Part shown: piece by piece, positions 12,361 to 24,439 of the stretch
Layout of the letters: every line of letters begins with the position of its first letter
Numbering within the stretch: the first letter of the stretch is position 1
Assembly: GCF_003265705.1 (NCBI RefSeq)
Contig: NW_020312859.1
Coordinates: forward strand, 4,538,770 to 4,602,769
Length of the DNA stretch: 64,000 nucleotides
Direction of reading: 5' to 3'
DNA from: Callorhinus ursinus
Lineage: Eukaryota > Chordata > Mammalia > Carnivora > Otariidae
Position numbers and translations under genes: made by a program
The notes under the pieces: model-generated
What the model was told of the DNA's origin: nothing
The model's database searches: none
Seen by the model: the letters and a program-made list of their open reading frames with translations, nothing else

Positions 12361-12714
12361 CTCGTTGTTATTGTTAGAGTAATAAGTTTCTACAAGGAGG
12401 TGGGAAGCAGAGGGTTGAGCCTTTGGCTTCTGACCTGTGGTTCCATGATTCCAGATTAGCCCACCAATGTGACTTAGGCATTTTGGGCAAAAATACCACA
12501 CAAGGGGTATGCCTTTCTCAGAGCGTCTTACCAGGAGGCTCCTGATGTCCATATTTCTCATTACTGGAGTTGCTAACTTTGATCATTTGGTTAGGAAGAT
12601 AGCATGCACTTATTGAACATCTACTGTGTTTCCTTTTCGGGATACAAAAGTAAATAAAATGTTACCCGTGCTCCCAAGAAACTGTCAAGTCTCATGGACA
12701 AATGGTGTCCTAGT

Positions 12715-13250
12715 TACTATTGCCGTATAAGAAACCATGCCAGAATTTAGTGGCGGAGAGCAACAATTTCACTATGCTCACAGATTCTGGGCCCAGGAGT
12801 TCCAAAGGGTGTGGCAGAGGTGGCTCGTCTCAGCCCCACGATGTCTAGGGACTCAACCAAATAGACTCAAATGACTAGGAGTGACCAGACAGAGAAGTGG
12901 GGCCATCTGGAGGCTTGCTCACTTACCAGACTGGTGCCCACATAGCTATGGCTCCCAGCCTGGATTCAGTGGGGGCTTTCGCCTCTCCGTGGGCCCCATG
13001 CTTCCTCACAGAATGGCAGCGTCTGGCACAGCAGCCTGCATGTTAGAGACTCGAGTGTCCCCCTGTGGACAGGTCAGGAGCTGCATTGCCCTTGTGACCC
13101 AGTCCCAGAAGTCACACCGCATCATTTCCTCCATCTTCTATTGGTCAAAGCAATCACAAGTCCTTCTCGACTCATGGAGGGGGACAAAAGCTCCGCCTCT
13201 TGAGGGGATGAGTGTCAAAGGATTGTGGCCATTTGTAAAAAACACGAAAA
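12715..13250 (+). mobile_element. Ancient interspersed repeat, unclassified (possibly LTR-derived)
   Basis: TCCTAGTTACTATTGCCGTA, TAAGAAACCATGCCAGAATT, TAGTGGCGGAGAGCAACAAT and CATCTTCTATTGGTCAAAGC follow the order of a common old mammalian repeat. No gag, pol or env sequence is visible. Confidence 0.45.
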
Positions 13251-15299
13251 AATGGAGAAGCACCGAAGGGTCTTTCTACTTACACAGGTTTGGAAACTCA
13301 ACCCCAAGAGGACAGGAACTTCACCAACTTGGGCCTCATTAATTATTAAATACACAGTTTAATTTAGTGTCAGCCATGTACCAGACAGGTGTGGATCCAG
13401 CTGTCAGGGGTGCTTGCCAGGTCCCTCCATGGGGTGGCAGGCCCAGATGGACCCACGACAAAGCTTTGTGGTCTGACCACTGCAGGTAGCCACCACCGCA
13501 TCCCCCCCCCGGTACCTGGTCACACATGGACACGTGCAAAGGGTCAGGAATGAGGTGCAGCGCAGGGTGGAAAATGCTGGACTTTGGCATCAGAATGACT
13601 TCAGTGTAAACCGGGCTGTGCCACATTCCGAGTTTGTTACATTTTCATCCTTAATCCTCATTTAGTAAACCTCATTGACTTCTGCTCTGTGCCAAGCTGG
13701 GTGATGGCAGTTACAGCAGTAAACAAATGGAATCCAGGCCTTGCCCTCAGTGAAGGATTTCCCCGGGCTGTCTCTGCCAGAAAGCCCATGTGCAGCGCTG
13801 CAAGGTTCCGGGGAGCAGGGTCAGGGGATTATTCGACTGCTCTCACATCTCCATGCCCAAAGCCAACTGGAGAGGAATTGGTCACGCAATTTAGCAACCT
13901 AACCAGGTCAAACTCAGCAGAACAGAAATCAGCTGAGTGTGAAGTTGGAAGGCAAGCAGCTTACATCTAGAAACCCAGGAAATATTGCAATGCAGACTAA
14001 AAGCAATTGGGAATATCACTAGACAGACTCATTAACCAAGGAGGTTTCTGTGAAAATAAGAAAATCATAGCACCCAGGGGCACCCCAGCACGAGATTAAA
14101 AGCTGAAAGGAGGTTCAAGCTTCATATTATTAAGCTACATTATGACAGTTTAGGAAGGAAGAATTGAGAGCCATCCGAGTTGGTGGTGGCTCTGTTAGGG
14201 GAATCTGACTGCCTGCGTCTTTGAAATTCAGAGCAGTGTGACAGAGTGAAGCTCTCAGAATATCCCTCCCGTGTGGGGAAGCCAGAGCAAGGGAGAGGGG
14301 GACACTGGGAGAAGGGCTGTGGTGCTTTGGGGGCAGGGAGGGGGACAAGTATTGACAGGAACACACTCACCTGAAGTTTGGCCAGGAGCTGAAGGCCAAG
14401 GTGGTGATTTAGGGAAGGGAGGGAGGTGCACAAGGTAAGTACTCAATAAGTGTTCTTGTTATTACCACCTACAGACCAACTTTGCAGCTTGGGTTGCTGG
14501 GTGGTAAATATTAATGACCCCGGGCCAGCTGGATTCTGAGCTTGCTTCCTCCTCGTGTTTGATCCCGAAGACATCCAGGAAACCAGTCAAAGTCAGGGAA
14601 CAGGATATTGATTGGAAATCAGTACAAGCCATGTTGGGCACACAAGCCAGCTTCCCTTCTGTAGCACCTCTTTTACCTGTGGCAACACACACGAGACTAG
14701 GACAAGCTCCCTACGGGGTGGCGGCCGGCCTGAGGAGTCCGGCCACTGCAGGTCTTGGTTCCTGTGCTGGCAGCTCTGCGGAAGGAATGCAGCCCAGGCA
14801 AGGTGTTTGCAGGGCAAACCACACCCCCAGTCTGGGCCTCTGACCCTGGGAGCCAGAGAAGCCTGGCAGGCCCTGGCAAATGCTAGCGGAGCGCTTTGGC
14901 AGGTGACGTTGCAAAAACATCCTGGGCACTTAGCTCCATAAGTGGTGGTTCTTGGTTTCAGTGTAGGTTCTCCAAAGGCTGAGATCCACGGTCTTCCTTT
15001 CCCTCCTCTTTCCATTCCTGGATGTCAGCAGCATCAGGAGGTCCAGGCTAGCGGACTCTCCCAGCTCTTCCCATCAGTGTCCAGCCTTCGAAGACTCATC
15101 TGCCTTCAGGCCTGGCACCAAGTGTTGGGGATACTATTCTTCACCAGCCAGGACTCAACAGCTCTTGAATTCACTCCCTTCTCCATCCCCTCAGCTTCCA
15201 GTCTAAACCAGGCCTTCTGTGTCACCTGTCATCTGAATGAGGGCCAGACCCTCCAAAAGGGCCCTGTTCCTCCAGTCAGTTCAATCCTTCTTCCACTTG

Positions 15300-15495
15300 C
15301 CAGGAAATGCTCCTGTTCAGATTCAGCATGCATGAGAATCACCTGGAGAACCTGTGAAAACAGATTCCTGGGCTCCAACCCAGACATTTTGATCAGTGGG
15401 TGTGGGATAGGCCCATGAATCTGCATCTCTAACAAGCTCCCAGGTGATGCTGATGCTCTCTTGGCTCTGGACCACAATTTCAGTAGCACTGCTCT
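15300..15495 (+). mobile_element. MER20-like hAT MITE
   Basis: CATGCATGAGAATCACCTGG, GATTCCTGGGCTCCAACCCA, TGAATCTGCATCTCTAACAA, GCTCCCAGGTGATGCTGATG: a palindromic MITE with the usual internal order. Confidence 0.75.
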
Positions 15496-15499
15496 TAAA

Positions 15500-16165
15500 T
15501 TAGGGTATGACCCTGTCTCTCTCTTGATAGCCTACCCACTCCTTCAGTGGCTTTCTATTACCATCAAGATAAAATGTAAACACTCGGGTATTCTATGACC
15601 AACCTCAAAGCAGGGCTGTCACATTCTGTTGTATAGTTTGTGCACTGCACAATGACACACCACTAAGAGGATGAAATCCATGAAGCACTGAACTGTATTT
15701 GTCAGGATCACTATGACTGGGCATGAGGAAGAGTCTATCTTCTTCTTGTCATAGGGGCACCCTCAGCTCACTGATGTACCAGGGGCTGGGATGGAGGGCA
15801 CCTGCATCTGCCTTTTGCTAGCTTCCACAAAAGTACTACATAGGCCAGCAGTCATCCTACCTAGGAGCATCTCTGCAGCTTCTACTTCCTCCCTTCTTCC
15901 CTGTCTCCCAGCCCTCTCTCGCCTTCTTCACCTCGTTAACACCTTCACTCTATCTGGGAAAGACTTCCTGGCCCCAGAAACCTTCTCTAAGATATATGCT
16001 CCTGAGATCCAGCCTCCTTTCCTTCAGCGCAGTAAACCTTCTGTGCCTTTGCCACTCATTCCTGTGGGCATGCCTGTCTCCCCAACCCGACGGTATGTTT
16101 CTGAAGGCTCCCTGGTGCTTAGCACAGGGCCAAGGCAAGAGCGGAGTGAATACTTGTCATAGATT
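15500..16165 (+). mobile_element. L2 fragments, sense
   Basis: 15500-15620 has TTCAGTGGCTTTCTATTACC and ATCAAGATAAAATGTAAACA; 15780-16165 has TATCTGGGAAAGACTTCCTG, TTCCTGTGGGCATGCCTGTC and GAATACTTGTCATAG. The middle is not clearly repeat. Confidence 0.55.
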
Positions 16166-16214
16166 CTGTTCCGCAGCCACAAAGACCTCCCAGGTGCCAA
16201 ATCTGGCATGCCAC

Positions 16215-16497
16215 TTTTTGTTGTTGTTTTGTGAACATTTTATTTTGAAGTAATTCTGAATTTACAGAGAAGTTGCAAAAACAGTGCAGAGAGTTCTATA
16301 CCCTTCACACAACTTCCCCGAATATTAACGTCTCACGTAGCCACAGCGTATTTATCCAAACTGAGAATTCACGTCAGTGCCTTACTGTTGACTAGACCTC
16401 AGACTTTTTTCTCAGATTGCCTGAGTTTTTTTCCACAGGGGTCCTTTTCTCCCCTCTAGGTCCCCATGTAGCATTTATATGTCACATCTTCTCTTCC
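16215..16497 (-). mobile_element. Old L1M fragment, antisense
   Basis: GTGAACATTTTATTTTGAAG, TTGCAAAAACAGTGCAGAGA, CTTCCCCGAATATTAACGTC and GTAGCCACAGCGTATTTATC share wording with the 53089 block. It is truncated where the Can-SINE fragment begins. Confidence 0.65.
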
Positions 16498-16595
16498 TCC
16501 CCCCCGCCCCCGAGGCAGGACTGGATCCCAGGACCCTGGGATCATGACCTGAGCCGAAGGCAGACGCTTAACCGATTGAGGCAGCCAGGTACCCT
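16498..16595 (-). mobile_element. Can-SINE fragment, reverse orientation (head half only)
   Basis: Contains GGACCCTGGGATCATGACCT, GAGCCGAAGGCAGACGCTTA and CCGATTGAGGCAGCCAGGTA, the complement of a Can-SINE head. The CT-rich and poly-A part is replaced by a C-rich stretch (CCCCCCCGCCCCCG). No convincing target duplication beyond the shared TTTATATGT on either side. Confidence 0.85.
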
Positions 16596-18409
16596 GATGT
16601 TTGTTTATATGTTTGTTTTAATTGGTGGGCTGAGATTCTAGGGAAAAAGACCACAGAGGGCATATACCCTTCTCATCACATCATACGAGGTGCTCTTGAG
16701 CTCAATATGACTGATCATTGGCAGTGTTGACCTTGGTTAAGGGGGTGTCAGCCAGGTCTCTCCACTTTAAGCTACTGGAATCCCCCTTTCATACTAGGTC
16801 TGTGTAAAGTGAGCCACTAGGTCCAGCCCACACTCAAGGAGAGAGGGATCAGGACCCCCTCCGGGGGGGAGGGGTGCCAAAGAATCTGTGTTCTGCTGGT
16901 GAAACCACAATGGTAGCTAGTAACCCTGGGGGGAGACAAGGCTGTGCAGACATGTCACTCCCCCTCAGTGGGGTCCACCGAACTCCGCATTCACCCACAG
17001 TCGTGCCTGCAGCCTTTACCGTTGCACTCTGGTGCTCCCTGGTGAGTCCCCTTCCTTTCAGCATGCCCTTTGAGGACACCTGTCCTTGGCACGGGCCCCG
17101 GTTTGCAATTGTTCTGCTAAATCCCCTTCATGTAAAGGGTCCAGTTCTACCACTCTCAGCCCTGTCGGCCCCATAGCATCTCCTAGAGGAATTTAAAACT
17201 GTACTGATGCCCAGGTCTTTGTGTCCGGAGCATTTGACTCTGTTAGTTCCGGTGGGGTGCAGGCATTAATACTTTACAAAAGGTCTTCAAGGGCGTTCTG
17301 TGCTCTGGAGTCCGGGCCGAGGACCATGGGCCCAGCCCCACGCTCTGGCAGCTTCGCCGGGAAGCTGTCCTCACTCGCTCGGGCAGAACCGGTCACTCCC
17401 AAAATCTGTGTTCCTCGAGGACTTGGTTCCTGGCAGTATCCATCAGTGCCTCTCTTTGTCCCCAGAGTCAGAAACTGAGTTAGAAACACCAGGAGCAGTA
17501 GGATGCGTGTCAGTCATACTCATTTTCCTGCTGCAGTTACAGCCCTCCGCTCTCTAGGAGAAACGAGGGCCCCGTGGCCAAGAAGTCACTGGCATGTGCA
17601 CTTCAGCCATCCCTGCATCCACACTGTTCAGAAGGAACGTGCTCACATTTGATTTTTTAATTTTCAGGAAACCAAAAATACAACACTAACACTTCTGACG
17701 AGAAGAGATGACCTTGAATAGGTCCTCCTCTTGGCTGTTTACCTTGGAGCTCACCAAGATGGCAAAGACCATGCCTATAAACCCTTTTACAATAGATCCA
17801 AAAAAGGGAGAAAATATTTCAACCGTTTGTTTTGAGTTTAAAGAAAAATAAAATTAATTTAACCTTTTTTTTTTCTTTAAATGAACTGACCATGTTGGTA
17901 GCCTTGTTAGGACTCTATGAGGGTGAAACCTCCGGAGTATGGGTTGGAAGCCATGTGGAGACAGTCAGGAATAGATGGGATGCCTAATTGTAGGGTACTG
18001 ACTTATCCCTCCCCCAAGGGGTCTAGGACAAAGACAGCAGGGGTGTAGTGAGAGGGGGGAGGGTGCTAAGCTATGGCGGATGCTTCTGGAGCATCACGCT
18101 ATAAGCAGGCAGGTCTTGACACACTTTATGCAGCTGATGCTGTTATGGGTTTCCTCCACTTGGGGTCATCTAGTTGGGAGTGAGCTCTTTGAACAGCGCT
18201 CTGGTCCTTCCAGGACATCGCCGTGGGTTCTAAGTGACTTCTCCAAGCTCTTGCTGCATCATGGCACCCACATTCAGGCACCAGCTGAGATGAGACCATG
18301 GGGAAGTAGAGGCAGCGGAGAACACTTCATGAACTGTGGGTTCCCGCCTGTCCTTCGGCACACTGCCCCCTGGCACACAAAGCCTCCCTCATGCCTGCTT
18401 TGACTTGCC

Positions 18410-18545
18410 ACCTCTCTTGGCTTCAGTATCCTGAGCTAAGGAATGGCAATGACCATAAAGAACCCAAACCATTTTTTGGAGGATTAAAGGAGATGGTTTT
18501 TATGTCAGCCCCCCCCCCCCCAGTGCCTGGCACATAGTGAGTGCC
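18410..18545 (+). mobile_element. MIR fragment, sense
   Basis: GGATTAAAGGAGATGGTTTT and CAGTGCCTGGCACATAGTGA, separated by an expanded C run (18511-18522). Confidence 0.65.
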
Positions 18546-19187
18546 CCAAATTGTGTTTTTGTCATAATTGCAACTTCCGGCCCCCTGCTTCTGCATCCTG
18601 GCCACTTCCCTCACCCCTATTTTATCTCATATCTTCTCTCACCCTCCCCTGCTCCATGCAGCATCTCATTCTCGGGACCAGAATCTCTTCAGCTGCTCTG
18701 TCTGAATTTACCCCATACCCAGCCCAGTGCCTGGACCACAGCATGGCTCAATCTGAGCGTGTTTAAGAAACAAACAGGTCTTTCCTGGTGGGGCTTTTTG
18801 AGGGTAATCATTTCCTTCTGTTCTTCCTATCTCTCTTGCCCCATCCTCTGCAGCCTGGGCTAGAAAGGCTGCTTGTTCTTCACAAGGTGACCCATGGTCC
18901 ATGGCGGCCAGAGCCTTGATGCAAAGGCAGAAGCTGCTCATGGACCCCCCTGGAGCCTCATTCCTGATCAAAGAGGCTGCCTTCCAGGAGTGAAGAAGTG
19001 AGGGTCACTCTGCAACATCAAACAGAAACCAAAATTAAAATGATTATTTAACGCTGGAAGAACCCTACGTTCAGAGAAGTGAAGCAAATTGCTCAAACTG
19101 CATAGCTAGTTTGATCATTTATACCGCATGGGGAAGCATGTATCTTAACTGGATAAGATCCTTGCCCTTGTGGAGCTTAAAGTCTAC

Positions 19188-19410
19188 TACAGGGGTCAGC
19201 AAACTTTTTCTGTAAAGCAGCAGAGAGTAAATGTTTTACAGTGTATGAGCCATAGTCTCTCTGCCATGACTTAATTCCCCCCCCTGAAGTGTGGAAGCAA
19301 CCATAGTGATCCATAACTGAAAGGCGTGGGCTGTGCTCCGGTAAACCTTTACGTACCAACACACATGATGAGACACATTTGGCTTCCAGGTTTTCCTTTT
19401 TTCAACCCTT
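19188..19410 (+). mobile_element. hAT-type MITE remnant (CAGGGGTCAGCAAACTTTTT family)
   Basis: Starts ACAGGGGTCAGCAAACTTTT, has TCTGTAAAGCAGCAGAGAGT and GAAAGGCGTGGGCTGTGCTC, and ends near TTTCAACCCTTGG. The wording is that of a common mammalian hAT-Charlie MITE; the exact subfamily name is not certain. Confidence 0.75.
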
Positions 19411-19554
19411 GGGCTAGTGGAAAAGGGACTCGTGAATGAAACAATTGCATGGCTCACTGTAAAGTTAGTGGTTCAAAGGGAAGAGATGTTCTTCTGGGAA
19501 CATAAAATAGGAGGACCGGAGAGTCGGAGAAGGTACTCATGGAAAGTGTCATTT

Positions 19555-19762
19555 GCAGGGGGAGGGTGCCTTTTATGTGTTTATTTTTGTAAATTTCAGT
19601 ATAGTTAACATACAGTGTTACATGTGGCAGGTGTATGATACTGTGATTCAACATTTCTGTACATTACTCAGTGCTTCTCAGGATAAGTGTCCTCTTTAAT
19701 CCCCACCATCTGTTTCACCCATCCCCCCACCCACCTCCCCTCTGGTGACCATCCATTTGTTG
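19555..19762 (-). mobile_element. LINE-1 3' end (older carnivore type), antisense, 11-bp duplication
   Basis: Complement of an L1 3' UTR: AGTATAGTTAACATACAGTG, GTACATTACTCAGTGCTTCT, CCCATCCCCCCACCCACCTC, GACCATCCATTTGTT. AAGTGTCATTT flanks at 19544-19554 and 19763-19773. It carries only the older UTR module. Confidence 0.9.
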
Positions 19763-19774
19763 AAGTGTCATTTT

Positions 19775-20110
19775 AAGTGAGATATAAAGATGAGGAGTCA
19801 TTGATTAGGTGAAAGGAAGGCATGGGAGGGTTAAGTGTTTTCAGCTGACAGAATAGTTGGTGCAAAGACCCTGTGGCCAAAGGAACCATAGCTCTTTTCA
19901 GACACTGGAATAGAGCCTTGGAACACAAAAGGGATGGTGCGGGAGGCCAGCTCATGCAGAGAGTGATGAAAACCACAGGGTAAGAGTGTGCTCTTAATCC
20001 CAAGAGCAATGGGAAGCCACTGCTTTTTTTACTCTAAGGGGTGATATGACTGGATTCTCCATATGAAGTGCTCACTCTGGCTTCTGGCTGGGAATCTCCC
20101 TGACAGCGAT
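19775..20110 (+). mobile_element. Ancient mid-length repeat (as 55060), partial
   Basis: GTTGGTGCAAAGACCCTGTG, CCAAGAGCAATGGGAAGCCA, GAAGTGCTCACTCTGGCTTC. The L1 at 19555 is inserted at its edge. Confidence 0.5.
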
Positions 20111-20789
20111 CAAAAGAGACCCGGGTTGATAGGCAGCTCAGCACCCTTTCCCCCACTAACTATTTTATGTTTGCTATTCTAACAAATCTTGCTCTTCTTC
20201 CAATTCCAAAGTTCACATTGCATTATGCATTTCATGGCCACACAGCTCCATCCCATTCCATTTTTCTCACCTCCTGGCTTTCCCTCCCCAGCCCAATCCC
20301 CGACTAACTTTGTAAAACTTGCAAGTTAAATTTTTCAAAGACTGTTTCTGACAAGGCAGTGGGAATTAGATTTGGTGAAGCCCTTCATAAAAAATTGAAG
20401 ACACGCTATATTAACATACATTGATTTATTCATAGTGTTTCATTACAAGTAAGTGAGGATCCTGTAATACCAGGAAAGGTTAGGAGAGCAGGGGAGCACA
20501 GTATATTATATTGACAGCTCGGTGGAAATTGAGTCACTTTTGGATTGAATTTGGAGCGCAGAAAAGGAATTGGCTAGTAAATAAGGCATGAGTTTTACCT
20601 CCCAGTGTCTGCATATCAGTGTGCTTGCCACCAGCCCAGGCAGGGGGACAGGGGCAGAATTTCAAAATGCATGAGCACCTGATGGACTGGGGTCGGCTGC
20701 CACCCAGCAGAGCTCTCTGGATGTCTCTGTTCTTGTGCCACTGGGAAACTGGAATCCAGCTGTACACGGGGGGCTCAGCTCTCCCATTT

Positions 20790-20985
20790 GCTCACCACCC
20801 TCCAGTCACACTGGGCTCTCCTCACTCCTCCCCACCCTGTTCCTCCCCCAGGCCTTCACCCAGGCAGTTCCCCTTGCTGTGAACCTAGAATGCTCTCACC
20901 TGTGCTCTGACTCTGTCATCATCAGACGTCAGCTCACTTCTCCCCTGAGAAACCTCCAGGAGCACACTGTCTTAGTTTGGCGACC
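20790..20985 (+). mobile_element. L2 fragment, sense
   Basis: CCAGGCCTTCACCCAGGCAG, TGAACCTAGAATGCTCTCAC, GTCAGCTCACTTCTCCCCTG. Confidence 0.55.
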
Positions 20986-22004
20986 CTGAGACACAGACTC
21001 GAATACAAGTAGATTACTGAGAAGCGGGAGTGGGGAAGGGAAAGGAAGGTAGCCAGTGATGGATGTGTTCCCCAGCTGGCTACCTTTGGAGGCAGTCAGA
21101 GTGGAATCCCTCCAGGAAGTCCCCTGGGATGCTGTGGGGGTGTCACGTGGGAGGAGCCCAGCGAATGTGTACATCAGCTACCGTTAGTGTGGTCGCTGGG
21201 GTGCTAATTATCCAGAGCTTCCTGCAAGTGCCCCCCCCCCCCGCCTCGGAACAGCACTCACGCACAGAGAGGCAGATGTTTGCAGTGCTTCCCTCTGAGA
21301 AGCGTGGAGGCAGCAGAGGTGACCAGAGGGAAAGTTGGGAACAGGTTCACCAAGGACCTGCGGCCCCGGGTGCTCCTGGCCGGTGGCTCTGCTTGCAAAG
21401 TGCCCAAATCCTTAGGCTCCGCGTGTTTCTCCTCCAGGGTTTGCTCTGCTCCAAGGAGTCTGGCCTCGCTCCTCGGCAGGTGACATTGATTGCTACACAG
21501 CTACTGCTGAACGGAGGACAGAGAACTTACCTCTGTCTCCAAAACGTCTGGTGCCCTTGCCAGAAACAGCAAACTGCTTATTTTGGTTATGAAGTTGGTG
21601 TGTTCCTGTTTCAGTCTGGGTTTGGTCTTCCCGTCAAGTCTGAGACGTTCTTTACAGAAGACAGAGTGATGTTAGGTGTCTGTGTCTTTGCCTTACCTCG
21701 CTCTGGAATGGAAGACCCCAGGGCACAAGGTCAAGCCTGCATTCACGTGGGCTGTTCCCAGCAGAACACAGCACAGGTCCCAGAATACAGGCCTGCACGG
21801 GAAACATTTGTGAAGGAGCAAATAAGTGGATGAGTAAATGGATGAATGCATTCTTTAGGTAATGACGTGTTTGTCTCCAAGCCCGGCAGCTCCTTACAGA
21901 ATAAGGAGCACAGCGTTCAGATCCAGCAGACCTGGGTTTGCTCATGTGTCGGTGGTAGAACAGTGCATGATCATGAGAATGCGTGATCTCTAGTGACACG
22001 GGAC

Positions 22005-22335
22005 AGCCTGCATGAATCTCACCAACATAATGTGGAGTGAAAGAAGCCAGACATGCAAGAGTACACCGTGTATGGTTCCATTTATATAAAATACAAGACC
22101 GGGCAAAACTAGTCTGTGCTGTTAGAAGTCAGGATAGAGGTTATCCTTGCTGGGTTGTGGGGGCGGGGGGGGAGGGGGGAGGGGCGGATCGGAAGGGGGT
22201 ACAAAGCCTACGTCTTGGTTCCAGTGATGTTCTGTCTCTTGACTGGGTGCTGGGTTAGAACAGACTAGATGAAACAAACACACAATCCTGTGTTCGTCAC
22301 TTTAACAACTGTGTGATTTAGGAACGTGGCACTCA
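22005..22335 (+). mobile_element. L1M 3' UTR fragment, sense
   Basis: GAGTGAAAGAAGCCAGACAT, GTGTATGGTTCCATTTATAT, then the G-rich tract at 22159-22185 and GTCACTTTAACAACTGTGTG follow the order of an L1MB/MC-type 3' UTR. Strongly diverged. Confidence 0.6.
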
Positions 22336-22599
22336 AAATGTGATCTGTGGGGGCTGGTGCTGGAATGCCACCTGTTTGGTTACTTTCACAGCAGGGTAAG
22401 TGCAGAAATTGAGAGTGAATGCTTAGAAACTCTCGTAGTACCTTGACATGGCTGCAACACCCAAGTGTGGGATGAGTGGATGGGTCTCATTGCACGGAGT
22501 GCAGACCAATTTGGCTATGACCAGACTCACGTGATGAGTCCCATGTGGTCTGCAGATCATGATGGGTCCGCAGTGGATTGAGAAACACAAAACTGGGCC

Positions 22600-22748
22600 T
22601 TCACCGTAGAGAGTTTGGAAAGTGTTGATTTCATGCAAGTTACTTCCAGTTGAGCCTCAGTGTCTCCAACATTAAAAATGAGAATAAGTATCCTGATGCC
22701 CCAAGGTTTGGGGAAGAGGAACAAGATAATGCATGAAAAAGCACCAGA
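22600..22748 (+). mobile_element. MIR fragment, interrupted by the L1 at 22749
   Basis: CCAGTTGAGCCTCAGTGTCT, CCAACATTAAAAATGAGAAT, then GATAATGCATGAAAAAGCAC, the duplicated target of the L1 insertion. Confidence 0.6.
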
Positions 22749-23077
22749 GAAAACAAATAATACATTATATGTTAAAAAAAAAAAAAAGAAGATAGCAGGA
22801 GGGGAAGAATGAAGGGGGGGAAATCGGAGGGGGAGACAAACCATGAGAGACGATGGACTCTGAAAAACAAACTGAGGGTTCTAGAGGGGAGGGGGGTGGG
22901 GGATGGGTTAGCCTGGTGATGGGTATTAAGGAGGGCACGTTCTGCATGGAGCACTTGGTGTTATATGCAAATAATGAATCATGGAACACTACATCAAAAA
23001 CTAATGATGTAATGTATGGTGATTAACATAATAATAAAAATAAATAAAAAAAAATAAAGTGAAGAGCAGTAAAAAAA
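22749..23077 (+). mobile_element. Caniform LINE-1 3' end with exact 14-bp target-site duplication
   Basis: Starts ACAAATAATACATTATATGT plus an A-run, then GAAGATAGCAGGAGGGGAAG, GGTTCTAGAGGGGAGGGGGG, and the end TGATTAACATAATAATAAAA. Flanked by GAAAAAGCACCAGA at 22735-22748 and 23078-23091 (exact). Between the L1 A-tail and a second A-run lies a short non-L1 segment (GTGAAGAGCAGT). It is inserted in an older MIR. Confidence 0.94.
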
Positions 23078-23184
23078 GAAAAAGCACCAGAAAGTGCCAC
23101 GTGGACACCAAGGGAAATGGGAACTGCCTTTTAAATTAGCCTTCCAAACCATTCTTATTGGGTGCTGTGCATAAACCCCGCTCT

Positions 23185-23505
23185 TGGTGTTGTCCAATAT
23201 GGCAGCCTCTGGCCACACGTGGTTCCTATGCTTTTGAAATGTAGCTAGTCCAGATGGAGATGTGCCTTAAGGACAAAGTACATACTAGATTTCTAAGATC
23301 TAATATGAATAACAGAATATAAGATACCACGTCAAGTTTTAAGGCTGATGACAGGTTGAAATAATTCTTTGCAAATATCGGGTTCAACAAAATATATTAT
23401 TAAAATTAATTTTACTTTCTTCTCTTTTCACGTGACCACTAGAAGGTTGAAAAGCATGTGCATGGCTCACATTCTGTTTCTGTTGGGCAGCAAGGCTCCC
23501 GTGTA
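23185..23505 (+). mobile_element. hAT-like MITE (same family as 36350), longer form
   Basis: GTTGTCCAATATGGCAGCCT, CTGGCCACACGTGGTTCCTA, AACAAAATATATTATTAAAA, then CGTGACCACTAGAAGG and TGTTGGGCAGCAAGG. It ends about 180 bp before the PTPRT exon at 23682. Confidence 0.65.
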
Positions 23506-23669
23506 TCAACAGTGGAGTATTCGAGGCTGGGATAATCTGGAAGGTGGACGGTCACAGTAGAGCTTGCTTTTCAAGCCCACATGCCTCCTTCTCTTTGCTT
23601 CTCCTGATGTTCCCCTGGATGAGCTCTGTCCAGCTTCCTGAGTGAGGTATTTACTTGTTTGTTTGCTGA

Positions 23670-24005
<336 letters not shown>

Positions 24006-24259
24006 TAGGACGATGCAGTCCCTAACGTGTTAGCATGGTAGTCTTGTGAAGAAACCAAATCCACGAACTTCCTAAAGTGTAAAAAACATACTAATTAGAC
24101 TAGACCCCAGGAACGCTAAGTGATTCAGCAAATAATTTACCACACAACTGCATTAAATAGTACATTTTTTCTCATACAAATTGGTTTGTAAAAATGTGCT
24201 TTCAGCAATATTCCTTTTGGCAGTACAGAGCACAGCACAAGTTCTCATGAAATGTCTGA

Positions 24260-24313
24260 GAATGAATGAATGAATGAATGAATGAATGAATGAATGAACG
24301 AACGAATGAATGA
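24260..24313 (+). repeat. (AATG)n tetranucleotide microsatellite
   Basis: About 13 units of GAAT/AATG with two adjacent C variants (GAACGAACGAAT). It lies in the 1.4-kb intron, 376 bp after the first exon's donor. Likely length-polymorphic. Confidence 0.97.
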
Positions 24314-24439
24314 CTAGTACAAAGCCTTAGAAGTCTGAGATTTTGCCTGCCATCCCCAGGAGGGCCCCCTCCACCACCGGGCAACATCAATATAGAATTA
24401 TCTTGGATCCCATTTTACAATTTTCATTTTTTGAGACTA

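Noticed and set aside
12715..13250. Possible endogenous retrovirus LTR
   Set aside because: No paired LTR, primer-binding site, or gag, pol or env sequence is visible; kept only as an unclassified old repeat.
21063..21833. Longest open frame in the window (256 codons, + strand) as a possible gene
   Set aside because: No recognisable domain, and low-complexity composition (C, Q, R, S rich). No splice or promoter context; overlapping open frames exist in other frames. Fits a chance frame in GC-rich intron.
24260..24313. Regular repeats as a CRISPR-like array
   Set aside because: Tetranucleotide microsatellite with no spacers, in mammalian DNA. No repeat-spacer arrays exist anywhere in the window.
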